The notes beneath the pieces were generated by a model. The model was given only the letters and a program-made list of their open reading frames with translations. It was not told where the DNA came from and ran no database searches. Of a stretch of 64,000 nt of DNA, positions 32,670-44,274 are shown one piece after another. The first letter of the stretch is position 1. Every line of letters begins with the position of its first letter. Both the position numbers and the translations under genes were made by a program. The DNA comes from Gigaspora margarita (lineage: Eukaryota > Glomeromycota > Glomeromycetes > Diversisporales > Gigasporaceae), in assembly GCA_009809945.1 (NCBI GenBank), contig WTPW01001134.1:143372-207371 (forward strand), in the 5' to 3' direction.

Positions 32670-33612
32670 TAGGACAATAGAACTAATGAGCTTTTTAGTT
32701 ACTAATTTTTAGTTCTGGTATAGCAGGTCATAGCTAGTTATTCTTAGAAATAATTAGATAATGTTGAATTGATAAATTAGATTCAAGAAGCTATTGTTTG
32801 TTTGTAATTGTCTATTCCACTCTAATAAAAATATTAGCAAGGCAGACAAAGTAAAAAAAAAAATAAAAAAATAAAAAAATAAAAATAATAAATACAGAAA
32901 ATACAAGAAACAAATGTTTAAGCCTGTTTAAAAGCATTAATAAACAATGTCAAAAAGACAATTTTATCTATAGAACATGCTCTAACCCTAACTCCAAACC
33001 AATCCTTATCTTAATTTTAATTAAATGCATCTATTCCCCAAAAATATACATATTATTTGGGCATATATTTTTCAGAGATAATGGTTTACTGCATTACAAA
33101 ATACTACAGAAGTCATAGAATAGGATGATGAATATAGAAAATGCTATAGTTACTACAGAATTGTTGCAAAAAGTGGGGTAGAGGTAAGTGCGTGATTTAG
33201 TTCTTGCAATTCTGATCTATGATTAGTTAGGGGTTTCCTGTATAGTAAAAAAAAGGGGTTCAAAATATAATATAATTTTAAATACTAACTGGCAAAATTT
33301 AAGTGAAGTTTACAAAGTTTAAATATGGTTAAATAGTGATTGTGATAGTTTAAATTTTTATTATACTTTCGATTTTTTTTTTTATATTTTTAAATTTTTT
33401 ATTATTATTTTTCTAGAAATATTTTTTCTCTTTGAAAACTTTTTCTTTGAAATTTTTTTACTCTTTGGAAAAACAAATATCTTCGAAAAAAAAATTTTTT
33501 TATATTTTTGATAGTAAATTTCAATAAAGAAATATTGCAGAAATCATGGTTTTATTTACAGAATTTATATTTTAGCACAGACGGAATTGACTTAGCACCG
33601 CAGAACAATCCT
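32670..33612. other. AT-rich sequence, no gene seen
   Basis: Contains an AAAAATAAAA run near 32850. Nothing else recognised. Confidence 0.45.
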
Positions 33613-34122
33613 TGTGCTTATTTCTGCAAGTGATACAAACCCCAAAAAAAGATAATTTAAGATAATTTTTTACATTGCTAACAAGGTTTGCATCACACAG
33701 GATGCAGTTGCAGTGAGCATCCAACCCAGCAGCATAGTAGTCGAGACTAAATTATTAACATGGTCAATATTGAAGAAACATAACCTCTAACTGATCAAAT
33801 CTATCAAAGACATCATAGTGAATTTATAAAATATCCAAAATCTGAAAATTTTGACCATTGCGCCAAAAAATTGATATTTTTGGGTTAAGATGCATCATTA
33901 TAATAAATTTAAAGAAATTAAAAAAAAATATATATATAAATATGCATAAATTACAGTTATAATAAAAAACTGCTTTATAAATTTAAATAAAAAAATTGCA
34001 TAATCAATAAAAAGAACATAACATTAAAAAATTTGCATGATTAAAAAATTTGATCAATTTTTACATTACCACATAGAACTGGAGTATTTGGTCAATAATG
34101 TTTGACAAATATGCAGTATTAA

Positions 34123-34661
34123 ATAAAAATTAATTATTAAGGATTTTTTTGAATTTAATAATTAGGATAGTGATCAATATAGTGACTGGGGTTATTTATC
34201 ACTTTTTATATATAATTTCACAGTAAAGAATGACTTGTATGTTTTTAGATGTCTAGAGCAAATAGCATTATTTTTCTTAATTATTTTAGCATAATTTGAT
34301 TTTTAAACACCTTTATTACAAAGTTACATTGAAACTTTTTAACATTAATATTTAAATTTAAAGTTGATGCTTTACAAAATTTTGTTTTATATTGTAATCT
34401 ATTCTAAAAGAGGTATTTTCATTGTGAGAAGAAAATTTAATATCAGAATACAAAATTTTCAACATAACTTTGTTAAAGGCGTTTAAGAATCGATTTGTGC
34501 TAAAATAATTGAAAAAAGTAAAGCTATTCTAGACATCTAAAAACACACAAATCATTCTTTACTATCAAATTACATATAATAAGTGATAAATAACCCCAGT
34601 CTTTATCTTGATCACTATCCTTATCATAAAATTCAAAAAATTCTTAATAATTAATTTTTAT
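34123..34661. mobile_element. 540-base foldback element with arms of about 120 bases
   Basis: The left arm from AAAAATTAATTATTAAGGAT through GATAGTGATCAATATAGTGA, CTGGGGTTATTTATCACTT and AGTAAAGAATGA is repeated inverted at 34540-34661 with few mismatches. It lies inside the 3-kb segment. Confidence 0.75.
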
Positions 34662-35386
34662 ATGGTACTGTATATATTTTTTTAAACATCGTTGAATGAA
34701 CACCCTGATGTTGAACGCACTCACATTGTCTTATACATAGTAAATTACTTCTTTTGATCATGCCACTCCTCTTTTTCTTGCCAAGTTCTCACTTAAATTA
34801 ACATACAAATTGATGATTTCAATAATTCCAGGGCTAATATGCTTTTAAACACTCTCAATTCATGAACAATCAGAAGTTTTTTTAATTATGTCAAATAAAG
34901 AATTTTAAAATTATGAGCTATCTCCAATATTTAAATTTTGATCATATGATTTGGATTTTTAAGTGCAGTTAAACATTGATTATATTTATTTTAATCCATT
35001 AAAGAGCATTTATTTTTCCATTGACGAATAAACATTTCTAATATTCTATCAAAGATTTTACGAGCCAGAAAGTTGTATCATTCAATATTAAGAAATTAAA
35101 AATGAAAATGAAACAAAGACTTTGTTTAAAATTAAACATTCAAAAGCTCAATTTTTTCTTCTTTTTATATGAATTAATATAATTAATATGACATGTAATA
35201 TGCATAGTATAATAAAATTTAAATAATTCTGAGTTCTGATTTTTTATTAAATTTCGCAGTATAACTAGTGTTTAATAATTCTTTACTATATCGAATCTTC
35301 ACTATAATGAGAAGAGTCGTATTTAAAATGACAAATTTCTTAAAACCTGGGTTACATTAGAACAAATTTTTTTTTCAAAATATATA

Positions 35387-35977
35387 ATGGTACAAGTGAA
35401 GATGAAATACACAATTATTATTGCTCGATCATCTGACTTTATTCAACAACTATTTAACAAATCTGAAGAACATATGGGAATAGGGCTTGCTACCCTTGGC
35501 AGCTCTAATATACATAACCAAATTCTCAACTACCAAGACATTGATTTATCAAAACAGCAGGTAAAAAGGGACAACAATAATGCTTTGCATAAAAGGGCTA
35601 TTCCCAAAACAATTCACGGTTCAACATGCCTTCCTGAAGAGGGAAAGCGTCAAACTTCTCGGTATACTTATTATGGTCCTTGTGCTGCCACTTGCAGCCA
35701 TGGAGCCAAATACAAAACTGGTCCTTGCACTGCCACTTGCAGCTGCGGAGCCAAATACAACAACTGGTCCTTGCACTGCCCCTGCAGCCATGGAGCCAAA
35801 TACAAAACTGGTCCTTGCACTGCCATTTGCAGCCGCGAAGCCAAATACAAAACAGGTTCTTGCACCGCTACTGCAGCTGTGGAGCCAAAAAACAAACAGG
35901 TCCTTGCAGCCGTGGAGCCTTATATAACAAAAACAACACTGCTTGCTTTACTTCGGGCGGGTAAGGGAGGGCGATAG
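35387..35977 (+). CDS. Open frame of 196 codons with tandem Cys-rich repeats; doubtful gene
   Basis: The frame starts MVQVKMKYTIIIARSSD and has no recognisable domain in its first 95 residues. Residues of about 96-180 repeat a roughly 15-residue unit of the type GPCTATCSCGAKYKT, encoded by a 44-45-base minisatellite (35676-35925). Unit lengths are not all multiples of three, so the reading changes from Cys-rich to other text, and all three forward frames are open for most of the array. That favours a minisatellite over selected protein sequence. No signal peptide or intron is obvious. It lies within the 3-kb inverted-repeat-bounded segment and could be element cargo. Function unknown. Confidence 0.3.
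   Translation: MVQVKMKYTIIIARSSDFIQQLFNKSEEHMGIGLATLGSSNIHNQILNYQDIDLSKQQVKRDNNNALHKRAIPKTIHGSTCLPEEGKRQTSRYTYYGPCAATCSHGAKYKTGPCTATCSCGAKYNNWSLHCPCSHGAKYKTGPCTAICSREAKYKTGSCTATAAVEPKNKQVLAAVEPYITKTTLLALLRAGKGGR
35676..35925 (+). repeat. 44-45-base minisatellite, about 5.5 units
   Basis: Units begin GGTCCTTGCACTGCCACTTG and end GGAGCCAAATACAAAAC; starts fall near 35676, 35721, 35767, 35811, 35856 and 35900. It is GC-richer than the surroundings. Confidence 0.9.
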
Positions 35978-36341
35978 AGCCAGCCTTCACAATGTGAGCG
36001 ATAGCGAAGAGAAAGATAACCTTCTTCATTTAGACAATTTGCCTTAAATACTTATCCTGTATCACTGGTTCATTCTTACCCCTATTACGATCTAAAAATA
36101 ATCATAACAATGCGAATTTCCAAATCCGAAATTACCTGTAAATACAAGCTACAATAGTGAATAGTGAAAGAATAACCATAAAAGGATACATATCTGATCT
36201 CGCAATAATGTTCAAATATAATAATCGCCCTGTCACTTCGTTGACAGGTTTTTCAAAAGGTTAGCATTCCATCTGCGCCTCAAATGGTTTTTAATATAAA
36301 TACGACTGTTGTTCATAGCGGAGTGAAAATGAAGCGCTAAG

Positions 36342-36404
36342 GATCAAGATCAAGAATCAAGATCTAGATCAAGAATCAAGATCAAGAATCAAGAATAGAG
36401 ATCA
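36342..36404 (+). repeat. ATCAAGA short tandem repeat
   Basis: Irregular repeats of ATCAAGA / ATCTAGA. It is followed by ATACAAAACGCTTTCAAATTCGT (36415-36437), a motif that also follows a short tandem repeat at 23116-23138. Confidence 0.8.
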
Positions 36405-36640
36405 ATAGCCTACTATACAAAACGCTTTCAAATTCGTAATACCATCACTTCCTTTTGTATGCATTTTTTCGCTAAAAACGGATAGTGATCCTAGTCAAAA
36501 ATGACTAAATTATATTCAAAACCGTAACACGAATATGAAAGCGCCTTTTGAGAGAGGTATAGAGAGGTATTGAGAGAGGTAAATAACAACAAATTTTTTT
36601 ACTATTAACACGTGATTGTATCACTTGCAGAAATAAGTAA

Positions 36641-37117
36641 ATCCAGTATTGGCACGTACGCAGAAGAGACTCAAATAATAAATCAGAGTTAACGATTTGT
36701 AATAGTTTAAGCATAATTTTTGAAATCTTACTGTGGCATTAACGTCACACCTTTTCAGACATAGATAATAAAGTATTTTCTAATTTTCCATATAATAATA
36801 ATTTATCCATGTAACAAAAACATTCAATAACATAAAATTTCATATGCAAAATTCATCTTATAATAGAAGCAAGTTGTAATAATTGTACTAGAGTAGTGGG
36901 AAGAACCTTCCATCTTATGGTCTAGGTTCGGTGGACATGGTCTTTTATGCTTTATTTCTCCCTTGAGGCAACCGCCATATTGAAATAAATAAGTTTTTTG
37001 TTGGAGCCCAAATTTTTTACATTTATTTGTAATATCACTGATTCATAAATGCTTAACAGCAGAAAAGAAATAATATAACAATATTTCTGGTCAAATTTCG
37101 CCTATTACAGAAATATA
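36641..37117. other. Spacer downstream of the small gene
   Basis: AT-rich, no further feature recognised; the 3' untranslated region of the reverse-strand gene would fall here. Confidence 0.4.
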
Positions 37118-37624
37118 TTATTCCACTTCATACTCTTCGAACCCAACACCTCTATCAACTGCTTGTTGCTTTTGATTATAAAGGCGGACAACTACATTGT
37201 TATTCCAAAGTAATGTATAACTATGTATCCAGGAAATATGGTATTCACCTCGAAAATGACGTATATTATGATTATTATCATCATCATGCATAACCATCCC
37301 ATTGGGAACTTGCACCTGGACGTTGTTGTTATTAACGAAATAAACTCTTGCAACGTCCGTGTTCAAGCTTGAGATTCTCATTTTCGTGTTATTATCAAGC
37401 GTGATAATATAAGTTTTACCATTGATGTACGAAAAAGTATCTCCAAGCATATCTTCGGCAACCTCTTTTTTGGCGTACTCTGTTGCCATTAATTAATTGT
37501 TGTATATAATAAGTAATGAAATAGTTTATTTACAATCTAAGAAACGTGCACAACACTTACTTTTGCGTTTTACACCAATACCACTTTTGATAGTCTTAGT
37601 AATAATTTTATTTTCGTTAGTCAT
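37118..37624 (-). CDS. Hypothetical small two-exon protein
   Basis: The reverse-strand frame 37118-37489 could be read alone from ATG 37489. A better model starts at ATG 37624 (MTNENKIITKTIKSGIGVKRK), is spliced at GTAAGT (37560) to an AG ending at 37480, and enters the same frame at KYAKKEVAEDMLG. The 81-base intron is of normal length for these fungi and the joined codon keeps frame. The product is about 141 residues, basic at the N-terminus and rich in Asn, Val and aromatic residues further on (ARVYFVNNNNVQVQVPNG, HISWIHSYTLLWNNNVVVRL), suggesting a small beta-rich fold. No membrane segment, signal peptide or known domain was recognised. Both models are plausible; function unknown. Confidence 0.6.
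37480..37560 (-). other. Predicted 81-base intron
   Basis: Donor GTAAGT and acceptor CAACAG on the reverse strand. Removing it joins exon 1 (37561-37624) in frame to exon 2 (37118-37479). Confidence 0.55.
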
Positions 37625-37685
37625 ATTTTTTTAAAAGTTGAATGTTAAAGTGTTTTTTAGAACAAAACAATCACGTATTATTTAT

Positions 37686-37903
37686 TGTCCGAAGCGTAGC
37701 GGAGGACTTTATATGTTTACGTAAGGTGATACAAAATTTACATTTTTGATTCGTCTAATAATAGGAATGTCAAAAATGTAACTTCTGTATTTGGTGTCTG
37801 TCCGCATGTGTATAATAGTTACCTTTTTGATGCATCGTATTATTTTGATTTGTGTCTATTAAAAAAATGAAATTAGATCTTAGTTGTTATTGCGCTTCGG
37901 ACA
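37686..37903. repeat. TGTCCGAAGCG inverted pair, 218 bases
   Basis: TGTCCGAAGCG at 37686 and its complement CGCTTCGGACA ending at 37903. The match is short, and the sequence sits just upstream of the small gene, so it may be a MITE remnant or part of a promoter. Confidence 0.4.
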
Positions 37904-37963
37904 CAAAATGCTGTGCATTAACCTAGTATATATCTACATCGGCATACCTTAATTACCCAAATA

Positions 37964-38126
37964 AGGGGTCCCTAAAAGCGGGGCAGATTTAATATGTTGA
38001 TCTATATACTGCTTTATAATTTGTATTCTTGATATCTAAATAACCTTCTAACCCTAAAAGTATCATAAAGATAACTACAAAAACCTCAAAAACGTAACTT
38101 TTTTTAACCCGGCTTTAAGGACCCCA
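37964..38126. mobile_element. GGGGTCC-type small inverted-repeat element
   Basis: GGGGTCCCTAAAAGCGGGGC at the left; inward from the right GGGGTCCTTAAAGCCGGGTT. About 163 bases; target duplication unclear. Confidence 0.55.
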
Positions 38127-38527
38127 AATATGGAAACTATACTTTGACATTAGAGTTCGAGGCACAGAGGCACAGGCATGCCTTTTGGGCATGCCTTGGA
38201 GGCATTCCTATGGACATGCCACTTGGCCGTTAGGCATGCCTAGTCATGTGATATATATGTCGTATTTGATTGATCAGCATGTTAGAAGTGAAATAACAGG
38301 TAGGACTGAAGTCTTGAATGTGAGGATGTAAAGTCATGCTGATTTTCTATTTTTATTATTTTCTATTCTTGTTTTCATTTTTAATCGTCTATTTTTAATC
38401 AAATATGTATATTTAGTAAAATTAACATAGTTGATATAATCTCCAAATTACCTGTTTTCACCTGTTTGACGATTTGATATATTTAATCAATTATCTGATA
38501 TATCAAATATATCAAATATATCAAATA

Positions 38528-39504
38528 TTAGGGTGTGGTGACTTAAGGAAGTTGGTAAGTTGTCACTCCCAAGTGGCAGATTTAGGGTTCAAATCCCACT
38601 AGTGACACTTTGAAAAATAGACCTGTGTTCTGGTAATTGCTTCACATCGATTGGTTGGGTACACTACCTGTAGCCCTTGGTACACCATCTCGAATGGGAA
38701 CCTTTGGATGCACAAAATCCAAGGAACTGGAGAAATGGAAGCCTGTTTGGCAATTTCCAGTAAGGAGGTAGCAAAGATATGTGACAGTGCTACCAAAGCT
38801 GGAATATTGAAAACCGAATCCAGAGACTCAAATGATAAGACTCTTGAGAAGGGGTCCACCAACCTGGCTACCAGAATCATACTAGAGGAAAAGGATCTAT
38901 GTTCTGGCAGTAGGTACCAAGGGAAGAAAGCTATATTGACTCTTCTAGGCTAACTGGTTTGGAAGTTTGTGAATCCGGTATAAGGACCGGTAGAATGGTG
39001 AGGTGGGTGCTGGGATTGGAGTGAACCTTGCAAGGGTGGAAGTAAGTAATGGTAGCAGTTTAGGCTAATTTCTGAACTGCAAGTGGTCTGCCTCAGTAGA
39101 TGCATAAGTTACCGAAGTGTAGGTAATATCTGTGTAGGACAGGAACTGCTCTATCAAGTGTTCTGTGAGGATAAACTAGTCCTAAAGGGATTCCGTAAGC
39201 ATCTGGAACTAACCTTGACTGACTAATATAACAGAGGATTGTACAGTGATACAAGTAGGATTAGCAGGCAAAGCAAAGACCAGATAGTTTAAATAGGTAA
39301 CCCTCTAGTTGAGTTGTAGGTATAGCAACTAGTGTAGAAACTTTAGGTGGACTACTTAAATTAGACCAAAAGTTGTACATATGGCTAATTGTATTCTCAT
39401 CAATATAACAAATACCAGGTGTCCAAAAAGGCGCCCTTGATCCATTTGCTTGAATAAAAACCTTTCCTTATAGTAGCAAATTTGACACAAAAAAAAAATA
39501 TATA
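38528..39504 (+). mobile_element. Long tRNA-headed SINE, copy 2, full length
   Basis: A-box-like TGGTGACTTAAGGAAGTTGG and B box GGGTTCAAATCCC (about 38586-38598). The body aligns with 19571-20470, and the 3' end is an A-rich tract at about 39487-39498. TATATCAAATATATCAAATA flanks both sides (38508-38527, 39505-39524), consistent with a 20-base duplication, although the target itself is a short tandem repeat. Confidence 0.8.
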
Positions 39505-39524
39505 TATATCAAATATATCAAATA

Positions 39525-39865
39525 CAGTCAGACCTCCATAAATGCAACCTCCATAAATGCAATACCTCCCTAAATGCACATTTTTGTCTTGTCTATAAGA
39601 AATAATTAGTGCTAAATGCATATTCTATATTCTGTAAATGCATGTTCTTTCAAATAATTTCTATATCATGCTACCTCCCTAAATGCATGTAGCCAATCAA
39701 ATTTTAGTATTTAAGATAGGTTATACAGTTTTTAGTAGAAGTTACACAAACTTGATGATCAAATCTTTAAAGCTGCAATTTAATTGGCTCTCTCTAAATG
39801 CAATACCTCCCTAAATGCATGTTGTAGTCTTGTCTGTACACGTTGCATTTATGGAGGTTTGACTG
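39525..39865. mobile_element. TA-flanked 341-base MITE, copy 2
   Basis: Same termini and exactly the same length as 449-789. TA at 39523-39524 and 39866-39867. It is inserted immediately after the SINE's right duplication. Confidence 0.9.
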
Positions 39866-40359
39866 TATATTAAATAAGAAAAAAAGTCTCAAAGCTTTAG
39901 AGTTTAATATTGTAGAGTAATAACCTTTGAAATTAAAGTAGAAGTGTTATTGTTAGTAATTCCCCAATAGATAATTAAATAAACTGTTATTATTATAAAC
40001 TGATAACCTTTTAATAAGTCCAAATTCTGTGATCTCATATTATTAGGCTTCCGCAAGGGCTCGGGCTACCCACGGGTACCCTGAGGGTAGTACCACACAG
40101 ACCGGGTTAGGGTATTGATTTTTGGGTCCTAGGGTAAGGGTAAGGGCTCAAGTACTGAGCCCTTATATAGATAGGGTAGGGCTAAAAAGCAACAGTACCC
40201 TACCCTCGTACCCGCGAATACCCGGTACTAAACAACCTATCAATTATAATCCAGGCTCTATCAGGTTCTATCGCAGTATGTTACATGGATTATCTTTGCA
40301 TAAAAAAAATCGACATTTTTTTTTCTTTGGTTTAACCCCACATTAATAATATGGATGTC

Positions 40360-40565
40360 ACGTACGCACTAAATACCAACGCGTAACCAACGTACTAATT
40401 AACAACGCACTAATTACCAACGCACTACTTACCAACGCACGCACTAATTACCTGCATTCTAATCTACCAACAGACGTACTAAATACGCTAACAACTCACT
40501 GAGCTACCAGTATACTGAGCTGCCAACACATTGAGCTACAGTACCAACGTACTGAATTACCAACC
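40360..40565 (+). repeat. CCAACGCACTAATTA degenerate tandem repeat
   Basis: Units such as CACTAATTACCAACG recur about every 15-25 bases inside the hAT-like element, drifting to ACTGAGCTACCA towards the right. Confidence 0.7.
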
Positions 40566-40830
40566 AAGAAAAGTGGAAGGCTATTAAAAGCCATAGGCAA
40601 GATATTAGTATTGTTGCAACTTTTTACTCATTATACTGGAACGTTAAAAGCTAACAATACTATATTAATACCATAGCATCTACTACTAATATAAAATCAC
40701 AAAGTCATGGAAGATTTCACAGACGATGATGCCCATAATTATGATAATTATGATGGGCGTCAACTCGGTTACTAGCTTAACCACTTGTTCTAAAAGCATT
40801 AATAGCGCAACTAGTGAAACTGTCAGTGAA

Positions 40831-40932
40831 GTCACCAGCGAAATCACCAGCGAAATCACCAGCTGATACCACCAGCGAAATCACCAGCGAAATCACCAGC
40901 GATACCACCAGCGAAATCACCAGCGAAACCAC
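40831..40932 (+). repeat. 12-base minisatellite AAATCACCAGCG
   Basis: About eight units of AAATCACCAGCG with ACC and TACC variants. Both strands stay open through it (forward SEITSEITSDTT, reverse VISLVVSLVIS), as expected for a unit of length 12. No gene is implied. Confidence 0.85.
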
Positions 40933-42775
40933 ACCAAGGTTTACGTCCCCCGTTTGGGACCCTTTTTTTTTGTTAAAAGAAAAACAATCGGTATCACTAT
41001 TGATACGTATCGATATATAATTTATAACAGTATTATTAATAACGATAAATATATTTATTAAATTTATCAGGTTCAAAACGATTCAACTCATTAAAAAGAC
41101 AGGAAATTGCCTGAAATTTCACAAGCTGTCTATAAATTATTAATAACAAATTTACGTTCGAAAATTTTATGTTCGAAAATTTTATGTTAATATGAAATTT
41201 TGAGTGTTCAACTAATAGAATATATAAATGTATTAAAAAAAATTCGTACGTTAAGTATAACCAAAAAATTTACTGGAACTTTTGTGAAAAATCGAGCGTA
41301 ACTTTTTAGAGATAGTTCTTATAAAGAGATTTCGCTTAAAAGAAATTAGAAAAACAAGCGCATATTTAGGAAATCTTTTAAAATTTTGTACTTTTCTTTA
41401 TAATTAATTAAAAATTATATTTTAATTAATCATTTTTGCTGATAAAAATCTGATCTTATTTTAAAGATATAATTTTTTTGTTATGTAATATATGTACTCG
41501 CATTAGCCTATAACCACTTGCGGGTATTTTGTGGGCAGTTCGGAGGGTACCCTAGCTCATATGGAACGGGTACGGGTACTAGATTCTGAACCCTAGGGCA
41601 AGGGTAGGGCCCGGATAGTTAAGCCCTTTTATAGGCGGGTAGGGTCAGGGTATTGCTAGTACCTGGCCCTACCCGGCCCTTGCGGAAGCCTACATATTAT
41701 AGCTTCATGATATAATCTAGAGCTCTGTTTCAACCCTAGTTACTTGAACCATATTAACTCATGCTAGAATGTTCAGAAATCTGGTTTTTTTAAAAAACTA
41801 TTAAATTAATGCTTTTGTTTTGCCTTTTTTTATGATCTGCTTAATCAATTAAAATTTAAAGATATAACTAACCAATAGATAAATAATTAAAATAATAATT
41901 TCACTACTTACTATATTTAGACATTTATAACTGATAATGATCATTCTGCATTTTTCTTCAGATTTTTTTTAACAGAATCAGCAGAATTTGTACTTATTTA
42001 TACAGATTCTTTGTAGACAACAAACTGGACACACTCAATTAAAACCTTATTACCATTATTAGAGTTGAGTTAAAGTAGTTTTAGTAGTATTAGGAGTATA
42101 TAGTTGCTATATTTAGATGAAGAATACAATTTTCCCTCTTACAATGTGCATCACATATCGATCAGCCAACAAATCGTGAAAGTAATGCTGTTAGATGTCT
42201 TCATCTGTATAATATGAACAACCTTACCATGAAATTCTAATACAAACTATACAATTTTTTACAATAATTTATAACAAAATTTTTTACTGTAAACAAATCT
42301 ACCAAAGTGGCCTTCAAATTTACGGATTATATAAAAAAAAATGCCATCATCATAGCCATAAATATATGAATATGTAACAATATAACAATAGATAGTGGTA
42401 GAAGGCTGCCCTGGTAAATTCAAAATTTTTACTATAAACTATAATAGAAAATGATAATTATATTACAAACTAAAAAAAAAAAAAGAAATAAAATAGATGG
42501 TACAAAGTGCCACCTATAGTATTTATATATATGCCTATGGGCATGCGGGGCATGCTGCAACTCAGAGCATGCCCTCTAAAGCATGCCTAATTTTTTGTCT
42601 GTGCCTCGAACCCTATTTGATATATTTATTTTCAACAAAATTAGTCTTTAATTCTCAATAGACCTCTTTGTAAATCAAAATCTATATCATTTATATTTAT
42701 GGTCAAAGTAAGTTTTATCTGATATAATTCTACCAAACTAGTGCTACTCTTTCATAAACATGTTTATATTATAAA

Positions 42776-43300
42776 GGGCATTTATAAATAACATTATATT
42801 TTGGGGAGTCCCCACAAAATATAACGATTTTTCCAATAGTAGAAGTAGGGAGTCAAAAAAATATAATGTAATTTTTTTATAAAAATTTGTCAAAAACTTG
42901 ATCCAGATGTCTAAATTAGATGATTTTGGTATTATTCAAATCATCTTGAGGAGAGGATTCGAATGGTACCAAAATCATTTGATTTGGATTACTGGATTAC
43001 GTCAAATACTATTAGTTATTATGCTTTCTTATAAAATTACTATAAAATCAATAGTTTTTTGTGAATAACTCTTGATCCCGTGGTCCAACAAATAAAATAA
43101 TTTTGGTACTATTGGATTCGTCTTATAGAGACAAGTCAAATGGTACCAAAATCATCCAAATTGGATTACTGGGTTATAATATATCCAAGTTTTTGTAACA
43201 TTTTATATATAAATATATGGATTTTTAAAATTTTTTTTATATAGTCTAGGGTAGGTCAAGAGCTACTATGTAGGAGTACTAACATTATTTATGGATGCCC
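42776..43300. mobile_element. GGGCAT..ATAAATA-type foldback element, intact
   Basis: Left end GGGCATTTATAAATAACATT; right end inward GGGCATCCATAAATAATGTT. Two hairpin modules inside, each running from GATCCA/GATCCC through GATTTTGGTA and its complement TACCAAAATCAT to GGATTACTGG. It is the reference copy for elements X and Y at 16435-18998. Confidence 0.75.
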
Positions 43301-44274
43301 CTATATAGATAGATAAAAATTGTACTTAATTAACATTTTAAGTTTGGGTAAGAAGCCTTGATATTTACTATATAGTTGTAGCTTTAAAATTATTGCTTAC
43401 TGTAATTAAATTGTAATTAGATCAAGCTCTTTGAAACATAGCTCAACGAATCCTTCTATTTCAGTAAATAATAATATTTAATAACTACATATATATATTT
43501 TTTTTTGACTTATTGATTAATTTTTTTCAATTTATTTTTTTAATTAGATTATATTTAAAATTTTTTTTAAAGTATTGTTAAAAAATTATTGTTTTCTATT
43601 ACATAATAATATATGAAAACAAAAGCATTTCAGGTTTGAAAACCTGAAATTAAAATTTGAAGATGAAATTGTTTTTGATCTATTTTACTTAAAAGATGAT
43701 ACTTTTTTTGAATAGACGAAATTATAAGAAACATATCTATATATGTTTTATTTGCTCTTCCTTATTAAAAATTTTAATTTTCTCTAATGAAGATGAAATA
43801 GACCTTTTTTAAAAATCAATTTTGGTGGCATCACTATATATAATAACATAATGACAAAATATTATGTGATTATGATAGTATTACTTAAACTATAGAAATT
43901 AGTTACCTGGGCAATTAATTTATATTAGCCAATTAGATGGTTATCCTTCTATGAGTCGTTACCCAGGTAAGGGTTTAATAAACAGAGGTAACCCAGAGTT
44001 AAATTTTGTACTGAACCTAATCTCTAAATTGAACATCTGAATTTGAGGCTTTAGGTGTAGTATTTGAAATAAATTCATTAAAATTACATATTTCTAAATG
44101 AAAAAATAGAAATTTTTTAATAAAATTGCACAAATAATTATGTTTATTTAATTGATTATGTATAATAATTCATTATTAATCATACAGTTTATTATATATA
44201 CCAAAAATGTTTATTTTTTAATAGATCCACAAGTTTTCTTGAAATTTCTTCAAGTTCAACAACACTAGTTGAAA
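43301..44274. other. AT-rich sequence, no gene seen
   Basis: 43620-43850 is similar, in the same orientation, to 26940-27185 (ATTGTTTTTGAT, TTTATTTGCTCTTC), an uncharacterised dispersed repeat. A TTACCTGGG/TTACCCAGG pair lies near 43905-43970. Confidence 0.45.

Larger units (their letters stand above)
33613..36640. mobile_element. About 3-kb segment bounded by perfect 22-base inverted repeats
   Basis: CTTATTTCTGCAAGTGATAC (33617, continuing AA) is matched exactly in inverse by the complement ending at 36637. The end motif resembles that of the 339-base element at 18110-18448, so a shared transposon family is likely. The interior contains a 540-base palindrome (34123-34661), an open frame with cysteine-rich tandem repeats (35387-35977) and a short ATCAAGA tandem repeat. 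Target duplication not resolved; no transposase recognised. Confidence 0.6.
40044..41692. mobile_element. hAT-like element, 1,649 bases, exact 8-base duplication
   Basis: Inverted termini TAGGCTTCCGCAAGGGC with CATATTAT repeated exactly at 40036-40043 and 41693-41700. Both subterminal regions are unusually GC-rich and full of GGGTAGGG / CCCTACCC motifs (40070-40230, 41520-41680). The interior holds two tandem repeats and no transposase. Non-autonomous. Confidence 0.9.
38151..42615. mobile_element. Large hAT-like element, 4.5 kb including nested insertions
   Basis: The left end TAGAGTTCGAGGCACAGA and the right end, read inward, TAGGGTTCGAGGCACAGA are inverted repeats. The flanks TTTGACAT (38143-38150) and TTTGATAT (42616-42623) match at 7 of 8 positions, a hAT-type 8-base duplication. 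Both subterminal regions are crowded with GGCATGCC / GCATGCCT motifs. After removing the nested SINE, MITE and second hAT-like element, about 1.4 kb of its own sequence remains, with no transposase. Confidence 0.75.

Noticed and set aside
35671..35895. Alternative frames over the 45-base minisatellite
   Set aside because: A repeat without stops is open in several frames; only the longest forward frame is listed, with low confidence.
42776..43300. Clear target duplication for the GGGCATCCATAAATA family
   Set aside because: Flanks differ between copies (TAAA/CTAT here, CCTA/CTAC at 18074), so no consistent duplication could be assigned.
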